This document shows positions 1-7,208 of a stretch of DNA of 30,447 nt, one piece after another. This stretch comes from a virus. The stretch spans positions 1 to 30,447 of the IMG/VR virus record IMGVR_UViG_3300044998_001332; one strand, written 5' to 3'. Position 1 is the first letter of the stretch. The number at the start of each line of letters is the position of its first letter. The translations under genes were made by a program, and so were the position numbers. A model generated the notes under the pieces. That model did not search any database. It was not told the DNA's origin and saw only the letters and a list, made by a program, of their open reading frames with translations.

Positions 1-2
1 CT

Positions 3-968
3 TCCGTCCTGGTCCTCGCCCTCGCGCCGGTCGCGGCCCACGCCGACACGATCCGCATCACGGGCGAGACGAAGTACAAGCCGCATTCGCTCGTCCGGCT
101 CAAGGCCGAGGGCGTCGATGCCAAGGCGGCCCTCCTGTGGCGGGTCCACCCGTCGAAGGGCGTCGAGCGCGCGACCGCGCCGCGCGGCGTCCTGGAGTTC
201 GCCGCCCACCCCGGCACTTATGAGGTCGAGCTGCTCGTCATTCGGGCCGTGGGCGACGGCCTGCAGGTGGACGAGGCGCGCGTCACGGTGGAGATCGAGC
301 ACTGCCAGCCGGTGCCTCCCGCCCCGCCGGCGCCGCCGAAGCCCGACCCCGAGCCGCCGGGCGGCGGCAAGCTCGACCCGGCGGGCGCCCTGGGCCGCAT
401 CCGCTTCGGCAACGCCGGCTGCACCGCCACGGTGATCGGCCCGCGCCGGCCCGACGGCCGCTGGGACGTGTTGACCGCCGCCCACTGCGTTTCGGGCGTG
501 GGACAGCGCGGCACGCTCACCCTCAAGGACGGTCGGACGCTGGGCCTGCGCGTGGTCGCCCACCACCGGACGCCCGACGTGGCCTGGTGCGTGACCGAGG
601 AGGAGGTCGCGGACCTGCCCTACGCCCTCATCGCCGCCAAGAACCCCGAGCCGGGAACGCCGATCTGGCACATGGGCTACGGCGTGGACCGGCCGGGCAA
701 CCGCGAAGACGGCACGGTCGTCGAGGGCGAGAACGGCCAGGGCCAGCTGCGGATGAGCCTGAGCGTGTCCTCGGGCGATTCCGGCGGCGGCATCTTCCGC
801 AGCGACACGAACGAACTCGTTTCGGTCGTCTGCTGCACCAGCGGGATGGGCCGCAGGGTGTCGATGTGGGGTTGCTCGGCGGAAGTCGCCCAGCGGACCC
901 GGCCCAAGGGAACGGATGACGACGAGGCCTGGAAGCCGGTCCCGATCCCGATCCGTGTGGCCAAGTGA
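3..968 (+). CDS. Secreted trypsin-like serine protease (5' end outside window)
   Basis: The frame is open from the left edge, so the start codon is missing. The first visible residues are hydrophobic and end in AHA followed by Asp, which looks like the end of a signal peptide with a signal peptidase I site. A roughly 80-residue beta-rich segment follows, then a Pro-rich linker, then a chymotrypsin-fold protease domain. The catalytic triad is visible: His in TAAHC, a probable Asp in PDVAW, and Ser in SGDSGGG. Several Cys near the active site could form disulfides, fitting export. It ends 17 bases before the tail chaperone gene and probably shares its transcript. An exported trypsin-like enzyme is unusual at the head of a tail operon; it could help particle maturation or attack host surface proteins, or it could be a host gene at the edge of the phage region. 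Family call is firm; role is inference. Confidence 0.85.
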   Translation, partial: SVLVLALAPVAAHADTIRITGETKYKPHSLVRLKAEGVDAKAALLWRVHPSKGVERATAPRGVLEFAAHPGTYEVELLVIRAVGDGLQVDEARVTVEIEHCQPVPPAPPAPPKPDPEPPGGGKLDPAGALGRIRFGNAGCTATVIGPRRPDGRWDVLTAAHCVSGVGQRGTLTLKDGRTLGLRVVAHHRTPDVAWCVTEEEVADLPYALIAAKNPEPGTPIWHMGYGVDRPGNREDGTVVEGENGQGQLRMSLSVSSGDSGGGIFRSDTNELVSVVCCTSGMGRRVSMWGCSAEVAQRTRPKGTDDDEAWKPVPIPIRVAK

Positions 969-985
969 AACGCCGGGAGCAACCG

Positions 986-1486
986 ATGCGGACCTTCACC
1001 GACAACGCGGGGCGGACCTGGACCATCGCCATCAACGTCGCGGCGATCAAGCGCGTCCGGGGACTGCTCAACGTCGATCTGTACAAGCTGGTGGACGACG
1101 GCTTCAAGCCGCTGGGCGCACTCGTCGGCGACCCCGTGATGCTTGCGGACGTGCTGTACTGCCTGTGCAAGGACGAGGCGGACGCGAAGAAGGTCAGCGA
1201 CGAGGACTTCGGCCGGGCACTGGCGGGCGACGCCATCACCCTGGCGACCGACGCCTTCCTGGAGGAGCTGATCGATTTTTTCCCCGAAGCGAGGGCGCGG
1301 AGCAGCCTGCGGAAGATCGTGGCCGAGAGCCGGAAGGTCCGGGACCGGCTGCTGGGCCGGGCCGAGAAGGTCCTGGAGGGCTTCGACGCCGACCGCGAAG
1401 CGAACAGGTTGTTACGCTCCTTTGGCATTGCGCCGGAGTCCTCGGCATCGACCCCGGCCCCTTCACCCTCCGGGAACTCTGCCTGA
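986..1486 (+). CDS. Phage tail assembly chaperone-like protein (G-like)
   Basis: A 166-residue protein starting MRTFTDNAGRTW, with a GGGAG ribosome binding site 6-7 bases before the ATG; an upstream GTG at 965 is possible but less well placed. It opens with a short beta-rich segment and continues as acidic alpha-helices. Size, fold type and position immediately upstream of the tape measure gene match tail assembly chaperones, which hold the tape measure during tail polymerisation. The last 15 or so residues are Ser/Pro/Ala-rich and look non-native, while the -1 frame over the same DNA reads as well-formed protein. That is the arrangement of lambda G and G-T. It overlaps the next ORF at TGATG. 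Assigned by context and general character, without sequence comparison. Confidence 0.6.
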   Translation: MRTFTDNAGRTWTIAINVAAIKRVRGLLNVDLYKLVDDGFKPLGALVGDPVMLADVLYCLCKDEADAKKVSDEDFGRALAGDAITLATDAFLEELIDFFPEARARSSLRKIVAESRKVRDRLLGRAEKVLEGFDADREANRLLRSFGIAPESSASTPAPSPSGNSA

Positions 1487-1686
1487 TGGCCGAGGCCAAG
1501 AGCCGCGAGCGCTGGGCGCACACTTCCGCCCTGTTGGCGCTGATTGCCAACGTCCACCGCGACCACCGGAAAAAACCAGCGCCCTACAAGCCCGCGGACT
1601 TCAACCCCTACCACCGCCGGCGGGAGCTGCCGGTGCGCAAGGCGCCGATTGAGGTGCTCAAGCAGGTGTTCGTGGACCGGAGGTGA
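1486..1686 (+). CDS. Tail assembly chaperone C-terminal (T-like) ORF in the -1 frame
   Basis: Read from the ATG at 1486 this is 66 residues, starting MAEAKSRERWAHTSALLALI and rich in His, Arg and Pro. The same frame is open well upstream, to about 916, and from about 1405 it reads as plausible protein (LLWHCAGVLGIDPGPF). The real product may therefore be a fusion with the preceding gene through a -1 ribosomal frameshift near 1403-1425. Independent initiation by coupling at the TGATG overlap is the alternative. Phage T-like segments recruit the tape measure protein, and the tape measure gene begins directly downstream. No classic XXXYYYZ slippery heptamer is evident, so the mechanism is unproven. 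Confidence 0.55.
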   Translation: MAEAKSRERWAHTSALLALIANVHRDHRKKPAPYKPADFNPYHRRRELPVRKAPIEVLKQVFVDRR

Positions 1687-1688
1687 GG

Positions 1689-3671
1689 ATGGCCGCCGCT
1701 TCGGGGATTCGTGCCGGTGCCGCCTACGTCGAGCTGTTCGTCAAGGACAGCCGGCTCGTCAAGGGGCTCAACGCGGCGGCCGCCCGGCTGACGGCGTTCG
1801 GTGCGAGCATCACGGCGCTGGGCGCCCGGATCGCGGGCCTGGGCGTCACCCTCGCCCTGCCGTTCCTGGGGGCGGCCAAGCTGTTTGCGGACATGGGCAG
1901 CGACATGCTCGACATGTCCCAGCGGACCGGCGTGGCGGTCGAGGCGCTGTCCGAGCTGCGTTATGCCGCCGAGCAGTCGGGCTCCGGGGCCGAGGACCTG
2001 GAGAAGGGCCTCCGCACGATGAGCCGCAACATCATCGAGGCGGCGCGCGGCTCGGCCTCGGCGCGGCGGGATCTCGCACGCCTCGGCCTGACCATCGACG
2101 ACCTGACTGGCCTGTCGCCCGACCAGCAGTTCGAGCTGATCGCCGACCGCCTGTCGCGCATCCAGAACCCGGCCAACCGCGCGGCGATTGCGATGGAGAT
2201 TTTCGGCCGCTCGGGGGCCAGCCTGCTGCCGCTGCTATCGACGGGGGCGCAAGGCATCCGGGAGCTGCGGCGCGAGGCGAACGGCCTGGGCCTGACCATG
2301 AGCACCGAGGACGCGCAGGCGGCCGAGGAGTTCGGCGACGCCCTGTCCAGCCTGTGGCGGTCGCTCAAGCAGGTCGTGTTCATGGTCGGCGCGGCCCTGG
2401 CCCCGACGCTCAAGCAGATCGCCGAGTGGATCACCCGCGTCGCCGCCAACAGCGCGGCCTGGATCGACGAGAACCGCGAGGTCATCACGATCATCGCGGC
2501 GGTGGTCGCCGGGATCGTCGGCGTCGGCGCGGCCCTGATGGTCCTCGGCCCGATCATCTCGGCGGTCGGCACGGCCATCGGGCTGGTGACCTTCGCCATC
2601 TCCGCGGCCACGACCGCCGTAAGCCTGCTGGGCGCGGCCATCGGCTTTCTGCTGTCGCCCATCGGCCTCGTGGTTGCGGCCGTGGGCGGGATCGCCGCCG
2701 CGGTCCTCTTCGCCACCGACGAGGGGAACATGGCCCTGGAGTCGCTCGGCCAGGGGTTCGACCAGCTCCTGGGTGCGGCGGGCACGGCCTGGCAGGGCAT
2801 CCAGGACGCCATCGCCGCCGGTGACCTGGCCGGGGCGATGGAGGTCGCCTGGCTTGGCATCCAGGTCGTCTGGGAGGCGGGCATCGCCGCCATCAGCTCG
2901 GCCTGGCGGCGCTTCAAGTCTTTCTTCGTCGAGCTGTTCTGGACGGCGGTCTACGCCGTGGCCCGCGCCTTCAACACGGCCTGGACCGGGATCGAAGTCG
3001 CGTTCTGGACGGTGGTCAATGCCTTGGCCGACGGCTGGGACACCTTCTGCACTGGCCTGCAGATCGCCTTCAACGAATTCGTCGGCTTCTTCCGCCGGGC
3101 CTGGGCGCGGGTGCGGAACCTGTTCAGCCCGTCCACGGCCCGGCGCGAGGTTGAGGCCATCAACCGCGAGGTCGAGCAGCAGAACCGCGAAGCCCGCGAA
3201 CGGCTCGACCGGCGGGTGCGGGAGCGCGGCCGGCGCGTCGATCAGGCGCGGGAAGCCGGGCGGCAGCGCGAGGAGGCGCTGAACCAGATGCAGGAGGAGG
3301 AGCGCCGCGAGCGGCAGCGGGAGATGGAGGCCGCCGACGCCGCCGACCAGGAGCGCGTGGCCGCGGCCCAGCGGGCGCTGGAAGAGCGGGCCGCGGAACT
3401 GGCCGCCCAGCGCGAGCAGGCGGAGCTGGAGCGCGAACTGGCGGCGATGGACCGGGAGGCGCAGCGCGCCCGCCGTCCAGAGTTCGACCTGGAGGGGCTG
3501 GACGAGGCCGAGGGAAAGACCGACGTGAAGGGGACCTTCAGCGCCTTCGCCGTGGCGGGCCTGGGCTCCGACAGCCTGGCCGAGCGCACCGCCCGCGCCA
3601 GCGAGCAGGTCGCGCGTAACACCGGCCAGCTGGTCCGGGAGGCGCAGAACGGCGGACTGGTGTTCGCATAG
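1689..3671 (+). CDS. Phage tail tape measure protein
   Basis: A 660-residue protein. ATG 1689 is preferred over the in-frame GTG at 1683 because GGAGGT lies 5 bases upstream. Residues 1-80 are Ala-rich amphipathic helix. Residues 80-200 resemble the conserved tape measure region, with the segment on sequential oligomer scoring (RTGVAVEALSELRYAAEQ). Residues 265-345 are a long hydrophobic stretch likely to enter the host membrane. Residues 350-475 are Trp-rich helices, and residues 480-600 are a highly charged Arg/Glu coiled coil. Tape measure proteins set tail length and form the DNA channel. It sits directly after the chaperone pair, as expected. The stop codon TAG overlaps the left inverted repeat of the S23 cassette by two bases. 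Confidence 0.88.
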   Translation: MAAASGIRAGAAYVELFVKDSRLVKGLNAAAARLTAFGASITALGARIAGLGVTLALPFLGAAKLFADMGSDMLDMSQRTGVAVEALSELRYAAEQSGSGAEDLEKGLRTMSRNIIEAARGSASARRDLARLGLTIDDLTGLSPDQQFELIADRLSRIQNPANRAAIAMEIFGRSGASLLPLLSTGAQGIRELRREANGLGLTMSTEDAQAAEEFGDALSSLWRSLKQVVFMVGAALAPTLKQIAEWITRVAANSAAWIDENREVITIIAAVVAGIVGVGAALMVLGPIISAVGTAIGLVTFAISAATTAVSLLGAAIGFLLSPIGLVVAAVGGIAAAVLFATDEGNMALESLGQGFDQLLGAAGTAWQGIQDAIAAGDLAGAMEVAWLGIQVVWEAGIAAISSAWRRFKSFFVELFWTAVYAVARAFNTAWTGIEVAFWTVVNALADGWDTFCTGLQIAFNEFVGFFRRAWARVRNLFSPSTARREVEAINREVEQQNREARERLDRRVRERGRRVDQAREAGRQREEALNQMQEEERRERQREMEAADAADQERVAAAQRALEERAAELAAQREQAELERELAAMDREAQRARRPEFDLEGLDEAEGKTDVKGTFSAFAVAGLGSDSLAERTARASEQVARNTGQLVREAQNGGLVFA

Positions 3672-3706
3672 GCCGGAGGCTGGAGGCTGCAGGCTGGAGG
3701 AAGACA
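3670..3706 (+). repeat. Left terminal inverted repeat of S23 cassette (7-bp tandem units)
   Basis: Contains GGCTGGA, GGCTGCA and GGCTGGA in tandem, followed by GGAAGACA. It matches the reverse complement of 4069-4105 at 30 of 37 positions. Confidence 0.7.
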
Positions 3707-3712
3707 AGAGGA

Positions 3713-4066
3713 TCAACGTCGCAGGGCACGGATCAAGCCGTTGAGCACTTTGGACGTTTCCACACAAGCGGCGTCGAGTACCCGGAACTCGTCGTCGTTT
3801 AGGTAACCAAGGCGGTGAGCCAGTGATCCCTGATACTCCAACTCCCGAGCGGAGCCGTAGGCCATGTCCAAGAAGTGCAGGTACTCCGCCTCGGTGTGTC
3901 GCGCACAGCCTTCTACGATGTTGCACGCAATGGAGACGGCAGCCCGACGCATCTGGGCGGTCAGGCCAAACAGCTCGTGTTTCGGGAATGAAGCCGTGAT
4001 CTGATAAACCCGCAAAGCCAAGGCGTCCGCCAGCTCGAACGCCTTCAGTTTGGTGTGGTCGCGCAT
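3713..4066 (-). CDS. Four helix bundle protein, S23/IVP family
   Basis: A 117-residue all-helical protein. The family signature is clear: FPKHELFGLTAQMRRAAVSI followed by ACNIVEG. These proteins are known from intervening sequences inside 23S rRNA genes and are related to Avd of diversity-generating retroelements; they form barrel-like oligomers thought to bind nucleic acid. No reverse transcriptase or variable repeat is present here, so it is not a DGR. The ribosome binding site GGAGGAAAACACC before its ATG lies partly in the right terminal repeat, so gene and repeat form one unit. It is antisense to the surrounding tail operon. Family assignment is strong; function in this setting is unknown. 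Confidence 0.88.
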   Translation of the reverse strand: MRDHTKLKAFELADALALRVYQITASFPKHELFGLTAQMRRAAVSIACNIVEGCARHTEAEYLHFLDMAYGSARELEYQGSLAHRLGYLNDDEFRVLDAACVETSKVLNGLIRALRR

Positions 4067-4068
4067 GG

Positions 4069-4105
4069 TGTTTTCCTCCGGTCTCCAGCCTCCAGTCTAC
4101 AGCCT
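4069..4105 (-). repeat. Right terminal inverted repeat of S23 cassette
   Basis: On the minus strand it reads as heptads GGCTGTA, GACTGGA, GGCTGGA and GACCGGA, then GGAAAACA. It ends exactly one base before the ATG of the next tail gene. Confidence 0.7.
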
Positions 4106-4897
4106 ATGCCCGTGATCATCGAGAAGTACGACAGCCGCGAGAGCACCGTCGGGGTCGAGAATCCCTCGGTCGATCTGCTCTACGTCGTGGACGGCACCGA
4201 GGACGACGCCGCCGTGCGCGCCCTCGTCGAGGCCACGATCCCGGCCATCTACGCCGGCCTGGTGTTCCAGAGCTACCGCATCGCCCACCAGGGCAGCGGC
4301 CTGTGGGAGGTCTCGGTCCGCTACGGCAAGCTGGAGCCGAAGGAGCCGGGCGAGTCGTCGTTCTCGTTCGACACGGGCGGCGGCACGACCCACATCACCC
4401 AGAGCCTGGCGACGGTCAACAGCTACGCGCCCGCCGGCGAAACCCCGCCGGACTTCAAGGGTGCCATCGGCGTCAACAACGACTCGGTCGAAGGGACCGA
4501 CATCACCATCCCGGTCTACAACTTCAAGGAGACGCACTACATCCCCGTCGCGCTGGTCACGCCTGCTTACAAAGCGACGCTCTTTTACTTCACCGGCAAG
4601 GTCAACGCTTTTCCCTTCAAGGGCTTCGCGCCCGGCGAGGTGCTTTTTCAAGGCGCCTCGGGCTCGCAGCGCGGCCAGGAGGACTGGGAGATCACGTTCA
4701 GCTTCGCCGCCAGCCCCAATGTGACCGGGCTGACCGTCGGCGACATCACCGGGATCGACAAGAAGGGCTGGGAATACCTCTGGGTCCGCTACCAGGACGC
4801 CGAGGACGCCGACGTTCTGGTCAAGCAGCCCGCGGCGGTCTACGTGGAGCAGGTTTACCCCTATGGGGATTTCTCGCTTTTGGGGATCGGCACCTGA
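4106..4897 (+). CDS. Unrecognised tail-region protein, 263 aa
   Basis: Starts MPVIIEKYDSRES. ATG 4106 is chosen because the open frame upstream of it is encoded by the S23 cassette repeat. No ribosome binding site precedes it, which suggests the native leader was displaced by the cassette. The protein is predominantly beta, with Gly/Thr-rich and aromatic segments, no signal peptide and no membrane segment. Position after the tape measure and before the fibre suggests a distal tail or baseplate hub component, where such proteins commonly sit. It overlaps the next gene by one base (TGATG). I do not recognise a family; the tail role is inferred from context. Confidence 0.7.
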   Translation: MPVIIEKYDSRESTVGVENPSVDLLYVVDGTEDDAAVRALVEATIPAIYAGLVFQSYRIAHQGSGLWEVSVRYGKLEPKEPGESSFSFDTGGGTTHITQSLATVNSYAPAGETPPDFKGAIGVNNDSVEGTDITIPVYNFKETHYIPVALVTPAYKATLFYFTGKVNAFPFKGFAPGEVLFQGASGSQRGQEDWEITFSFAASPNVTGLTVGDITGIDKKGWEYLWVRYQDAEDADVLVKQPAAVYVEQVYPYGDFSLLGIGT

Positions 4898-5577
4898 TGG
4901 CCGGCGACGCCTTCAAGAAGGTCCAGCCGGGCCAACGGCTGAAGATCACCGCCGAGGCGTTCAACGCCTTCGTCGATGCAGCCCGCGCCGTGCGCGAGCA
5001 CAAGCAGTTCGGCACCGACGCGTCGCAGTTCTTCCGGCAGAGCGGCATTGTCAAGCTGAGGAACGCCTCGGGGGCGGACCAGGGACGGTTTGCCGTGCTG
5101 GGCCTGACCGAGCCGATCATCCTCCCGGCCGCCAACGAGACCGAGTTCAAGCGGCAGGTGACGTTCGAGGGGGTCGTTCCCGCCAGGAACGACCACAAGG
5201 GGAAGTTCGCTGTGCTGCTGGAGCCGGTCGCGGCCGGCAAGATCGGCCTGGCGGTGGTCGCCGGCGTCGTGCCGGTGCACCTGCAGGTCAGCCCCGGACA
5301 GCTCTACGATTGTGCCGAGATCATCGACGGCAGCACGCAGGCGCTGGTGAACCTGCCGCATGGCTCGGCGCGGGTGCTGTGGGTCGAAGCGACGGGCTCG
5401 ACCGAGCGCTGGGCCGTGGTGCGGCTGGACGACGGCGACTACGAGGCCCACGTGCTCATCACGAGTAATGTGCCCGACTCTGATGGCTACTACCCCGGCG
5501 AGGTGCAGCGCTACGACGTGGACACGAAGACCTGGCAAACGATCTTTTCGTGCAAGGTGCTGGACATCAACCAATGA
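4897..5577 (+). CDS. Unrecognised tail-region protein, 226 aa
   Basis: Starts MAGDAFKKVQPGQRLKITAE directly at the preceding stop and ends with an ATGA overlap with the fibre gene. A helical N-terminal segment (about residues 12-45) is followed by beta-rich sequence with many short Val/Leu strands, of the kind seen in small structural phage proteins. There are no Cys-based motifs, catalytic signatures, signal peptide or membrane segments. The tight coupling on both sides argues that it is made in fixed ratio with the fibre protein. It could be an adaptor between the tail tip and the fibre. Function is not identified from sequence. Confidence 0.7.
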   Translation: MAGDAFKKVQPGQRLKITAEAFNAFVDAARAVREHKQFGTDASQFFRQSGIVKLRNASGADQGRFAVLGLTEPIILPAANETEFKRQVTFEGVVPARNDHKGKFAVLLEPVAAGKIGLAVVAGVVPVHLQVSPGQLYDCAEIIDGSTQALVNLPHGSARVLWVEATGSTERWAVVRLDDGDYEAHVLITSNVPDSDGYYPGEVQRYDVDTKTWQTIFSCKVLDINQ

Positions 5578-7208
5578 TCCTGCCGCAGCGATACCTGGCG
5601 CGGTTCGTGGGGCCGAAAGGCGGCGTGCCGGTCTACGCGCTCGGCTGCCCCGGCTCGGGTTCGGGGCCGGCAGCGTTCCAGTCGTCCGTGCCCCGCGTAC
5701 TGGCCCGGTTCCTGGGGCTGAAGGGCGGCATGCCGCTCTACGGCTACTCCACCTGCGAGTTCCCACACATCGGTCGCTACCTGATGCGCTTCGTCGGCAT
5801 GACGGCGGACGACGTGCCGGTGTACGCGCTGGGCTGCTGCCAAGAAGGGTCGAGCGGGTCGTCAGGCAGTTCGGGATTCAGCGGCTCATCGGGCGAAAGT
5901 GGATCGTCCGGGGAGAGTTCGGGATTCAGCGGCTCGTCCGGGGAGAGTTCCGGCTTCAGCGGCTCCTCGGGCGAAAGTTCGGGGTTCAGCGGCTCCTCGG
6001 GCACGTCCGGCCAATCGGGGTCGTCGGGAGATAGCTCCGGCTTCAGTGGCTCCTCTGGGCTGAGCGGCTCGTCCGGGGAAAGCTCTGGCCTCAGCGGCTC
6101 CTCGGGAGAAGGTTCCGGTTCTTCCGGGGGCAGCTCGGGTGTCAGCGGGTCATCGGGCCTGTCGGGATCGTCAGGTGAGAGTTCCGGTTCGAGCGGCTCG
6201 TCGGGCTCCACGTCCGGCTCCTCGGGAGGAAGCTCGGGGATGAGCGGTTCGTCGGGATCGCTCGGGTCGTCCGGTGCGAGTTCCGGCCTGAGCGGCTCGT
6301 CGGGCAGCGGTTCCGGCGTCAGCGGTTCCTCGGGCAGCGGCCCCGGTTCGAGCGGTCATTCGGGAGCAAGTTCGGGCATGAGCGGGTCGGCAAGTGGCCC
6401 CGGCTCGGCCAGTGGCTCCGCGGGCTCAGCGACCTCGGGCACGAGCGGAACGAGCGGCCTGGGCTCGGGCACCAGCGGCGCTACCAGTGGCCCGAGCGGC
6501 TCGGCAAGTGGCAGCGCATCGGGATCAGCTGCGGGCAGCGCCTCGGGAAGCGGCTCGGTGCCGGGGTCCGGTTCTGCATCCAGCGGCCCCCCCGGTTCGG
6601 CGTCCGCATCTGGCACCGGCCTCGGGTCCGCGGCCAGCTCCGGCGTCGGGTCGTCGGGCATCGGCTCCTCGGGCGCGGGGAGCGGTTCCGCTCCCGCCGG
6701 CTCGGGCGCGACCAGCGGGCCTGCGTCCGGCGGTTCCTCGGGCCTCGGGTCAGCGACCGGGCCGTCCGGCAGCGGCTCGTGCCCCGAGTACGCCTGGGAG
6801 AAGCAAGCGTTCGGCGGGGCCTCCTGGTCCGGCGACGGCTGGTCGGTCCGCATCAGCTTCGAGGACTCGGCCAACTGCGGCGGCACGAACGCCAACACGC
6901 AGTCCGGCACCGCCTCGCGCCGCGTCTGCCTCGGCACCCCCCAGCGATTGACTGTCAGCATGACCGGCCTCGTCGAGACGCAGAACGCCGGCTACGAGGA
7001 GGCCGAGGCCCGCGTCAACGGTCAGTTGGTCGCGTCGGGCGGTTCCTACGGGGAGAGCGGCGGCTGCACCATGCGGCAAGCCACGGCCGGCGGCTCCATC
7101 GACCTGCCCGCCGGCGAGCACCTGATCGAGCTGTCCGCCAGCACGAACGACGAGCTGTACCACGTCGGGGCCTACTGGCAACTCGACTTCACCTGGGAGC
7201 CCTTATGA
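5574..7208 (+). CDS. Gly/Ser-rich fibre-like protein with N-terminal triple repeat
   Basis: A 544-residue protein with three parts. Residues 6-88 contain three copies of a roughly 20-residue motif, best seen as RYLARFVGPKGGVPVYALGC, then diverged copies near 41 and 68. Residues 92-402 are low-complexity repeats dominated by GSSGESSGFSG-type units, almost entirely Gly and Ser. Residues 403-544 are a compact Cys-containing beta-rich domain ending FTWEPL that looks like a carbohydrate-binding or receptor-binding tip. The order resembles a tail fibre: attachment motif, flexible shaft, tip. The Ser-rich shaft offers many O-glycosylation sites, and a glycosyltransferase gene overlaps its stop by four bases. 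The long repeat is prone to length change by slippage. Fibre role is inferred. Confidence 0.8.
   Translation: MILPQRYLARFVGPKGGVPVYALGCPGSGSGPAAFQSSVPRVLARFLGLKGGMPLYGYSTCEFPHIGRYLMRFVGMTADDVPVYALGCCQEGSSGSSGSSGFSGSSGESGSSGESSGFSGSSGESSGFSGSSGESSGFSGSSGTSGQSGSSGDSSGFSGSSGLSGSSGESSGLSGSSGEGSGSSGGSSGVSGSSGLSGSSGESSGSSGSSGSTSGSSGGSSGMSGSSGSLGSSGASSGLSGSSGSGSGVSGSSGSGPGSSGHSGASSGMSGSASGPGSASGSAGSATSGTSGTSGLGSGTSGATSGPSGSASGSASGSAAGSASGSGSVPGSGSASSGPPGSASASGTGLGSAASSGVGSSGIGSSGAGSGSAPAGSGATSGPASGGSSGLGSATGPSGSGSCPEYAWEKQAFGGASWSGDGWSVRISFEDSANCGGTNANTQSGTASRRVCLGTPQRLTVSMTGLVETQNAGYEEAEARVNGQLVASGGSYGESGGCTMRQATAGGSIDLPAGEHLIELSASTNDELYHVGAYWQLDFTWEPL

Larger units (their letters stand above)
3670..4105. 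mobile_element. Candidate mobile cassette: heptad-repeat inverted ends with an S23 gene
   Basis: This 436-bp unit interrupts a compact operon between the tape measure stop and the ATG at 4106. Its ends are imperfect inverted repeats of 37 bp, identical at 30 of 37 positions by hand alignment. Each end is a tandem array of a 7-bp unit with consensus GGCTGGA. The only gene inside runs on the opposite strand to the operon. The element replaces the intergenic space exactly and supplies no ribosome binding site to the downstream gene. There is no transposase, so any mobility would need a helper or RNA-level process. Heptanucleotide tandem repeats are known in cyanobacterial genomes; linkage to the S23 gene here is what the sequence shows. 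Confidence 0.6.

Noticed and set aside
2235-3926. 563-codon minus-strand open frame opposite the tape measure gene
   Set aside because: It mirrors the strong codon bias of the tape measure gene, has no ribosome binding site and reads as Arg/Gly/Pro-rich nonsense.
3713-4066. Diversity-generating retroelement, because S23 proteins resemble Avd
   Set aside because: No reverse transcriptase, template repeat or variable repeat is present nearby.
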